From Halobacteriales archaeon QS_9_68_42 (GTDB lineage Archaea > Halobacteriota > Halobacteria > Halobacteriales > Haloarculaceae): a DNA stretch of 6,151 bases. The stretch is from NCBI GenBank assembly GCA_003022905.1, contig PXSE01000111.1, forward strand, positions 1-6,151, in the 5' to 3' direction. Of this stretch, positions 1-4,396 are shown piece by piece. The notes beneath the pieces are model-generated. The model had not been told where the DNA came from. It ran no database searches and worked only from the letters and a program-made list of their open reading frames with translations. Within the stretch, counting starts at the first letter, position 1. Each line of letters opens with the position of its first letter. Made by a program: the position numbers and the translations under genes.

Positions 1-1
1 C

Positions 2-259
2 GACATGTGGGAGTTCATGGATGACGCCGAGTACGAGAACGCTGACCTGCTGTTCGTTGAGGGTGCTGCGCTCTTTCGGGCGTTTGGACACGGGGAAGAA
101 GCGGATCTCCGTGAGGCACTCGCAGATGCTGATGCCGACCGGACAGTTCTCATTAACCTGAACGAACACCTTCAGCGAATGACCACCGACGAATTACGAC
201 GTATTGCCGAACGAGACGACTACGAACTTGGTTCGGATTTCGCGGAATATCAGCTGTGA
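2..259 (+). CDS. Probable metallo-beta-lactamase-fold hydrolase, C-terminal part (5' end outside window)
   Basis: The frame is open to the left edge of the window, so the ATG at position 5 is probably internal and about 85 C-terminal residues are visible. Counting from that Met, the pattern fits the end of an MBL-fold hydrolase: an Asp just before it (codon 2-4) where the bridging metal ligand is expected, then ADLLFVEGAA (residues 13-22), matching the usual 'aDLLi-E' strand, then LINLNEHLQ (49-57), where His55 would be the last metal-ligand histidine. The fold assignment is inferred from these spaced motifs and the substrate cannot be told. The stop is TGA at 257-259, followed by a T-rich tract. 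GC is about 55% with many A/T third positions, clearly lower than the genes to the right, which may mean a different origin or expression class. The N-terminal HxHxDH metal motif, which would settle the call, lies outside the window. Confidence 0.6.
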   Translation, partial: DMWEFMDDAEYENADLLFVEGAALFRAFGHGEEADLREALADADADRTVLINLNEHLQRMTTDELRRIAERDDYELGSDFAEYQL

Positions 260-280
260 ATCGGCTGAGCGGCTACTGAA

Positions 281-295
281 TTTTCTCTATATTTT
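281..295 (+). terminator. T-rich terminator after the hydrolase gene
   Basis: TTTTCTCTATATTTT begins 22 nt after the stop codon at 259. Archaeal RNA polymerase terminates at U-rich runs with little need for a hairpin, so this is a natural end for the rightward transcript. The same tract contains TATATTTT, which could also be read as a TATA box for a transcript starting near 315, but no second element supports that reading. The stretch 296-396 shows no gene or repeat that I can recognise. Confidence 0.5.
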
Positions 296-661
296 GCGCC
301 GGCATCTTACCAGTTAGTGGATAGGTCATCGTGTTCCACGTTAGATAGTTTCCTGTATCGAACGACTCGTCGACCAGAACCCAGCATCCGTCGAGTGGGG
401 CGTTCGAAGAACGCCCCCAAGACGGTTCCCGGCGACGAGGCCGGAAGCCGAGTCGCCGTAGCGCGCGCGGACTGGAGGCGACCTGAAGGGTCGCCGGAAG
501 GAGCACGCGCTATGTTTCACGGCGCCTCCGGCGCCGTCTGCTCGCGGGCCGCGGGACGGCGGAGCCGTCCCGTTCGAGGCGGGTTCACCGCCTTGCCGCC
601 CGCTCGCATGGTCCGCGGGACCGCCGGTCCCGCGCTATTCAACGTACCGAGGCGGCTTCGC

Positions 662-701
662 CGTGATCCGAGAGACGCGGGACGCGTCTCTCGTCATCAC
701 G
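662..701. repeat. Longest hairpin of the array, 17 bp interrupted stem
   Basis: The inner stem pairs 669-679 (CGAGAGACGCG) with 683-693 around the loop GGA. An outer stem then pairs CGTGAT (662-667) with ATCACG (696-701), leaving only C668 opposite T694-C695. It competes with its neighbour: the CGAGAGA arm recurs at 700-706, so 687-693 can instead pair with 700-706 (loop TCATCA) while 669-675 pairs with 714-720. Two mutually exclusive folds are therefore available to the same strand. Whether either forms in the cell as DNA or RNA is not shown by the sequence. Confidence 0.75.
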
Positions 702-733
702 AGAGAGCGAAGCTCTCTCGAACGACCTCGCAA

Positions 734-751
734 TTTTTCCCCCACGTTTTT
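734..751 (+). terminator. Paired T5 tracts downstream of the hairpins
   Basis: TTTTT occurs at 734-738 and again at 747-751, separated by CCCCCACG, beginning 14 nt after the last GAA-loop hairpin. In archaea such U-runs end transcription. They would stop rightward read-through from the hydrolase gene or from the hairpin region before it enters the oppositely oriented TFS gene. Their position leaves open that the hairpin array is transcribed rightward. Confidence 0.45.
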
Positions 752-787
752 GCCCGACCGAGCGCGCCGAGGCGCGCGAGGGAGGTG

Positions 788-792
788 AAAAA
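788..792 (-). terminator. T5 terminator for the transcription factor S gene
   Basis: On the minus strand a TTTTT run begins 8 nt past the TAA stop of the leftward TFS gene (stop at 800-802). This spacing and composition are typical of a haloarchaeal terminator. The adjacent inverted repeat at 762-777 would also be transcribed if termination leaks. Confidence 0.5.
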
Positions 793-799
793 GTGGGTG

Positions 800-1126
800 T
801 TAGTGGTCGTCCTCGCGCCACTTGTGCTCGCACTCGGTGCACGTAAAGAAGCGAGTCTCGGACTCGTCGGCCGCCCGAATCTGTTTCATCTCGTAGCGGG
901 CGCGGTCGTGGCCGCACTCGGGGCAGTGGACCTCCGTCGTCGGGCCGATGTCCTTGTCGTCGACCTCGGACATGTCGACGGGGCCGCTGTCGGTGTCCTG
1001 TCCCTGGGTGGTCGTCATCGCCGCCTCCGCTTCGGCGTCGCGGGCCTTTTCGTAGCCGCAGGAGTCACAGAGCCAGACCCCGTCGTCCCCGTGCATCATC
1101 GAGCCGCACTCGTCGCAGAACTCCAT
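800..1126 (-). CDS. tfs: Transcription factor S (archaeal TFIIS-like transcript cleavage factor)
   Basis: This 108-residue protein has the full archaeal TFS layout. The N-terminal zinc ribbon uses Cys4, Cys7, Cys20 and Cys23. An acidic, flexible linker follows (about residues 28-65). The C-terminal TFIIS-type zinc ribbon uses Cys68, Cys71, Cys96 and Cys99. The tip of the second ribbon carries Asp87-Glu88 in the RAADESE stretch, the acidic pair that TFIIS-family proteins insert into the RNA polymerase secondary channel to promote cleavage of backtracked RNA, so it should be cleavage-competent. It acts with RNA polymerase in the nucleoid. The ATG start at 1126 is supported by the first CxxC beginning at residue 4 and by a TATA-like TTAAGTA about 28 nt upstream, as expected for a leaderless mRNA. 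It is intact. It is divergent from the MFS gene and convergent with the hydrolase gene. Older archaeal annotation calls this family RNA polymerase subunit M (rpoM). Confidence 0.95.
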   Translation of the reverse strand: MEFCDECGSMMHGDDGVWLCDSCGYEKARDAEAEAAMTTTQGQDTDSGPVDMSEVDDKDIGPTTEVHCPECGHDRARYEMKQIRAADESETRFFTCTECEHKWREDDH

Positions 1127-1150
1127 ATTGGTGTTCCAGGCCCTGGCGCG

Positions 1151-1158
1151 TACTTAAG
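1151..1158. promoter_or_regulatory. Near-palindromic TATA element between divergent tfs and MFS genes
   Basis: TACTTAAG reads CTTAAGTA on the minus strand, with a perfect CTTAAG palindrome at its core. For tfs it is centred about 28 nt from the ATG, the standard spacing for a leaderless haloarchaeal promoter. For the MFS gene the same element is about 40 nt from the ATG at 1195, which would give a short leader of some 10-15 nt. No other TATA-like box is visible in the 65-nt gap, so one element may serve both directions. The tfs assignment is firmer than the MFS one. Confidence 0.6.
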
Positions 1159-1194
1159 CGGTCGGGTTCGGCGCCCGCCGGCTTCGGAAGCGTG

Positions 1195-2511
1195 ATGACG
1201 GGGGCGGCCTTTCGGCCGACAATGTTCGGGACGGACCGCCGGGTGGTCGTCTTGGCGCTGGCGCGGATGGCCGACGCCGTTGCGAACTCCTTTCTCATCA
1301 TCGTCCTGCCGCTGTACATCGCCAGCGGCGAGCTTGCGGTGCCGACGCTGGAGGGGGCGACGGTCGCGGGCTACCCGCTGACCGTCGAGTTGCTCATCGG
1401 CTTTGCGCTGTCGCTTTTCGGCTTCCTCAACAGCTCCTTCCAGCCGGTGACCGGCCGGCTCTCGGACCGGACTGGCCGCCGGAAAGTGTTCATCCTGCTC
1501 GGACTGGTCGTGCTGGCGGTGACTTCCGTCGGCTACGCACTGGTCGACAGCTACGAGGCGCTGGTCGTTGTCCGGGCAATCCAGGGGCTCGGCGGGGCGC
1601 TCGTCATCCCGACCACCATCGCGCTGGTGGACGACCTCGCCCGCGGCGACGCCGAGCGCGGGGGTAACTTCGGCGTGTTCAACACGTTCCGACTGGTCGG
1701 CTTCGGGTTCGGCCCCATCGTCGCCGGCCTCGTCGTCGAGGGCGGCCCCTACCCGCTCGCGGAGGGTCTCTCGCTCTCGGGGTTCGACGCCGCCTTCGGC
1801 GTCGCGGTGCTCGGGGCACTGGTCAGCTTCACGCTCGTGTTGGTGCGCATCGAGGAGCCGGACGTCACCGCCGCCGACGCCGGCGACGACCTCTCGATTG
1901 CGGTCCGCGGCGAGGAGGCGGGCCGCCTGCTGGACCCCGTCTTCGTCCTCGGGCTCGGCACCTTCTTCATGGCGGTCAGCATTGCACTGTACGCCACCCT
2001 TCAGGAACCGATCAACGCCCGCCTGGACCAGGGCCCGCTGTGGTTCGGCGTCCAGTTCGCCGCCGTCGTCGTCGCCAACGTCGTCCTGCAGGTGCCCATC
2101 GGCCGGGCCGCAGACCGGGTCGGCCGCAAGCCGTTCCTCGTCGGCGGGCTGGTGCTTCTCGCGCCCGCGGTGCTGGCGCAGGGACTCGTCACCTCGCCGT
2201 GAACGATGCTCGTCGCGCGGCTGTTCCACGGCATCTCCGTGGCGATGGTGTTCGCGCCGGCGCTAGCGGTGGCGGGCGACCTCGCCGAGGAGGGCACGTC
2301 CGGTACGACGCTTTCGGTCCTGACGATGGCATTCGGCCTCGGGACCGCCGTCGGCCCGCTGGCCTCGGGGCTGCTGTTCGGATTCGGCTTCGTCGTCCCG
2401 TTCGCTTTCGGGGCGGCGCTGGCGCTCGCGGCGCTCGTGCTCGTCGTCACGCAGGTCGATGAAACCCTCGAGGGCGCCCGCCTGCCGAGTTTCGTGCCGG
2501 GCGGTAACTGA
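1195..2511 (+). pseudogene. MFS transporter interrupted by an in-frame TGA at 2200-2202
   Basis: Read through one stop, this is a 438-residue 12-helix Major Facilitator Superfamily permease of the cytoplasmic membrane. The first half carries MFS motif A in the helix 2-3 loop (GRLSDRTGRRK, about residues 87-97 from this ATG) and a later copy, GRAADRVGRK (about 303-312), in the helix 8-9 loop. Hydrophobic segments fill the regions between. The frame stops at TGA 2200-2202 after LVTSP, then continues in the same frame with TMLVARLFHGISVAM to a natural stop at 2511, supplying about three last helices. A single G-to-A change from TGG (Trp) would explain it. An ATG lies one codon after the stop (2206), so reinitiation could make a separate three-helix fragment, but a permease lacking these helices is unlikely to work. 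Start choice is uncertain: GTG 1192, ATG 1195 and ATG 1222 are all in frame, and none has a ribosome binding site. Drug or sugar-efflux-like families are possible; the substrate is unknown. Confidence 0.8.
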
Positions 2512-2582
2512 CCGCAAACCGGGGGACTGCCATCGCCTCGGCCCGCGACCGTCCCCTCCGGGCGTGGACGGCGTCCCCAGAA

Positions 2583-2592
2583 CCGATTTAGG
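2583..2592 (+). promoter_or_regulatory. TATA-like promoter for the S9 peptidase gene
   Basis: CCGATTTAGG contains ATTTA centred near 2588, about 26 nt before the GTG at 2614. This is the spacing expected if the transcript begins at the start codon. There is no purine-rich ribosome binding site before the GTG, which agrees with a leaderless mRNA. The element suggests the gene has its own promoter and is not simply co-transcribed with the MFS gene, which ends at 2511. The rest of the gap (2512-2582) shows no clear T-run terminator. Confidence 0.45.
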
Positions 2593-2613
2593 CCGTCCGT
2601 CCATGTTCGGGGT

Positions 2614-4240
2614 GTGTACGACATCGAGCGCTACCTGAACGTCCGGAGCGCGTTCGGGGCGTCGTTCGGCCCCGAGGGGACGCTCGCGTTCCGCATCGAC
2701 ACCACCGGGACGCCGCAGGTGTGGACCCTCGAGGAGCCGGGCGCCTGGCCCGAACAGCGGACTTTCTACGAGGAGCGGGTGACGTTCGCCTCCTGGTCAC
2801 CGGAGCGGCGCGAGTTGGCCTTCGGGATGGACGAGGGCGAACGCCGAGATGCTGCTCGAGGGGGACGGCTGGCTCTCGCTGGGCGGGTGGAGCCCGAGCG
2901 ACGACCGGCTGCTCGTCCACGAGGCCCACTCCAGTTTCGACCACGACGTATACATCCTCGACACCGAGACGGGAACGACGACCCACCTGACCGACCACGA
3001 CGCGAATGGGGTCCGCTACAGCAGCCTCTCGTGGGGCCCGGACGGCGAGGGCGTCTACTGCTGTACGGACCTGAATGCCGACACGCTGTATCTGGCCCGA
3101 CTGGACGCCGAGGACGGCTCGGCGACGACCGTCGAGCCAGGCGGCGAGTGGAACCTCGACGGCGTCGCGCTGGACGACGAGACTGGCCGGCTGGTCTACT
3201 CGCGGAACGTCGACGGCTACACCGAGCTGACGGTCGGCGAGCTGGCCGGCCCGGAGACCATCGCGGCTCACCCCGAACCGCAACTGCCGGACGGCGTCGC
3301 CGGCGGCGTGAGCTTCGACGACGACGCCGAGCGGTTCGCGCTGACGGTCACCGCCGACACCGAGAACACGAACGTGTACGTCGTCGACGTCGAGACGGGC
3401 GCCACCGAGCGGTGGACCCACGCCGCCACCGCCGGCATTCCGCCGGAGACGTTCGTCGGGTCCGACCCGGTCACCTACGAGAGCTTCGACGGTCGGGAGA
3501 TACCCGGCTTCCTCTCGGTGCCCCGGGAGGTGCCCGACGGCGGCGCGCCCGTCGTCGTCGACATCCACGGCGGCCCCGAGAGCCAGCGGCGTCCCTCCTT
3601 CTCGCCGGTCAAGCAGTACCTGCTCGCGCACGGCTACGCCGTCTTCGAGCCGAACGTCCGGGGGTCGACCGGCTACGGGCGGGCGTACACCCACCTCGAC
3701 GACGTGGAGAAGCGGACCGACGCCGTCGCCGACGTGCGGGCCGCCGTCGAGTGGCTGGCCGACCACGACGCGGTCGACGGCGACCGGGTCGTCGCCAAGG
3801 GCGGCTCCTACGGCGGGTTCATGGTGCTTGCGGCGCTCACCGAGTATCCCGAGTTATGGGCGGCCGGCGTCGACATCGTCGGCATCGCCAACTTCGTGAC
3901 GTTCCTCGAGAACACCGGCTCGTGGCGCCGCGAGTTGCGCGAGGCCGAGTACGGCTCCGTTGAGGCGGACCGCGAGCTGCTGGAGGACATCTCGCCCATC
4001 AACGACATCGAGGCCATCGAGGCGCCGCTGTTCGTCCTCCACGGCGCCAATGACCCCCGCGTGCCGGTCGGCGAGGCCGAACAGATAGCCGACCGCGCGG
4101 CCGAGCAGGGCGTCCCCGTCCGCAAGCTAATCTTCGAGGACGAGGGCCACGGAATCACGAAACTGGAGAACCGCATCGAGGCCTACGCCGGGGTCGTCGA
4201 GTTCCTCGACGAGCACGTCCGGGACGAGTCGAATAATTGA
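2614..4240 (+). pseudogene. S9-family serine peptidase (prolyl oligopeptidase / acylaminoacyl peptidase type) with internal frameshift and deletion
   Basis: Two frames make one gene. From GTG 2614 the first frame gives MYDIERYLNVRSAFGASF and continues to about FGMDEG near 2836. The matching sequence then resumes one frame over at AEMLLEGDGWLSLGG (from about 2843) and runs to TGA 4238-4240. The N-terminal part is beta-propeller repeats (WSPxxxxLAF-type strands). The C-terminal alpha/beta hydrolase domain has GGSYGG with the nucleophile Ser at 3806-3808, Asp in HGANDPRVPV at 4052-4054, and His in DEGHG at 4148-4150, so the catalytic triad is intact. The two parts total about 541 codons. Relatives are usually about 600, and the outer strand and next blade expected after FGMDEG are absent, so a deletion of roughly 50-60 codons with a length not divisible by three best fits. 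The second frame opens only after a TGA at 2780-2782. Even programmed frameshifting would give a protein lacking a blade. An intact enzyme would hydrolyse short peptides in the cytoplasm. Confidence 0.85.
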
Positions 4241-4247
4241 GACGGCC

Positions 4248-4260
4248 ACAAGATTCTTGT
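4248..4260. repeat. 13-bp palindrome just after the peptidase gene
   Basis: ACAAGA-T-TCTTGT is a perfect 6+1+6 inverted repeat starting 8 nt past the peptidase stop. It lies in a locally AT-rich patch (about 4248-4275) inside very GC-rich DNA. It could mark termination of the rightward transcript or a protein binding site. A TATA-like TTATGTAAA follows at 4258-4266. No gene that I can support starts downstream of it. Confidence 0.4.
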
Positions 4261-4344
4261 TATGTAAACTCATACCACGGTTTGTCGGAGGTGGTGACTT
4301 ACGTACTCGAACGCCACACGCCCGAGTCGAACCGTCCCGCAACC

Positions 4345-4376
4345 GTAACCTGTCCCGTGTACGCCGGTAACCTGTC
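4345..4376. repeat. 10-bp direct repeat at 22-bp spacing in a convergent gap
   Basis: GTAACCTGTC occurs at 4345-4354 and 4367-4376. The starts are 22 bp apart, about two helical turns, so both copies would face the same side of the DNA. Such spacing is common for paired regulator sites, but the location is between the 3' ends of two genes, where a promoter is not expected. It may be chance or belong to an unseen small transcript. The remainder of 4241-4396 shows no convincing coding sequence. Confidence 0.4.
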
Positions 4377-4396
4377 ATTCGGAGTTCAGTCTGCTT

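Larger units (their letters stand above)
397..777. repeat. Array of short inverted repeats (small-loop hairpins) in a convergent intergenic gap
   Basis: This gene-free stretch contains a run of short inverted repeats with minimal loops. Arms and loops, + strand: 397-405/409-417 (9 bp, loop GAA); 477-483/489-495 (7 bp, loop TGAAG); 519-526/530-537 (8 bp, loop TCC); 552-560/564-572 (9 bp, loop GGA); 578-582/588-592 (5 bp); 614-622/626-634 (9 bp, loop GCC); 653-656/660-663 (4 bp, loop TTC); 669-679/683-693 (11 bp, loop GGA); 700-708/712-720 (9 bp, loop GAA); 762-767/772-777 (6 bp). All these arms are perfect. A looser one pairs 431-436 with 452-457. Arm sequences mostly differ, so the shared feature is architecture. 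On one strand most loops read GAA or GGA closed by C-G, the geometry of the very stable GNA DNA mini-hairpin; GCGAAGC itself occurs at 707-713 (+) and 655-661 (-). The octamer CGCGGGAC recurs at 550, 614 and 676. Function is unknown: structured RNA, DNA cruciforms, a mobile-element relic or bidirectional termination are all possible. Confidence 0.85.

Noticed and set aside
461..469. GCGCGCGCG alternating run as a functional Z-DNA site
   Set aside because: Nine bases of alternating GC are expected fairly often by chance in such GC-rich DNA; nothing else supports a role.
273..506. Leftward 77-codon open frame in the convergent gap
   Set aside because: It has no recognisable motif, runs through two hairpins and the low-GC spacer, and lacks the acidic composition of the real genes here.
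397..777. CRISPR array or tRNA genes in the hairpin region
   Set aside because: There is no long identical direct repeat with unique spacers, and no cloverleaf with TTC-type arms. The repeated structures are hairpins with differing arms.
317..1195. Long rightward open frame of 292 codons across the hairpin region and antisense to tfs
   Set aside because: It is antisense to a clearly real zinc-ribbon gene over its right half, is rich in Arg and Ala as GC-rich shadow frames are, and its left half crosses the hairpin array and T-run terminators. No domain is recognisable.
2200..2208. Selenocysteine or programmed readthrough at the MFS TGA
   Set aside because: Haloarchaea are not known to decode UGA as selenocysteine, the residue lost looks like Trp, and I see no downstream stem-loop of SECIS type.
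1096..2229. Leftward 377-codon open frame opposite the MFS gene
   Set aside because: Its Arg/Glu/Gln/His-rich composition is what the antisense of a GC-rich permease gene gives. The plus strand encodes a clear MFS protein.
2830..2850. Programmed ribosomal frameshift in the peptidase gene
   Set aside because: There is no slippery run at the junction, and a frameshifted product would still lack the missing propeller segment, so a deletion explains the data better.
2588..3766. Leftward 392-codon open frame opposite the peptidase gene
   Set aside because: It is a shadow of the S9 peptidase frames and shows no family signature of its own.
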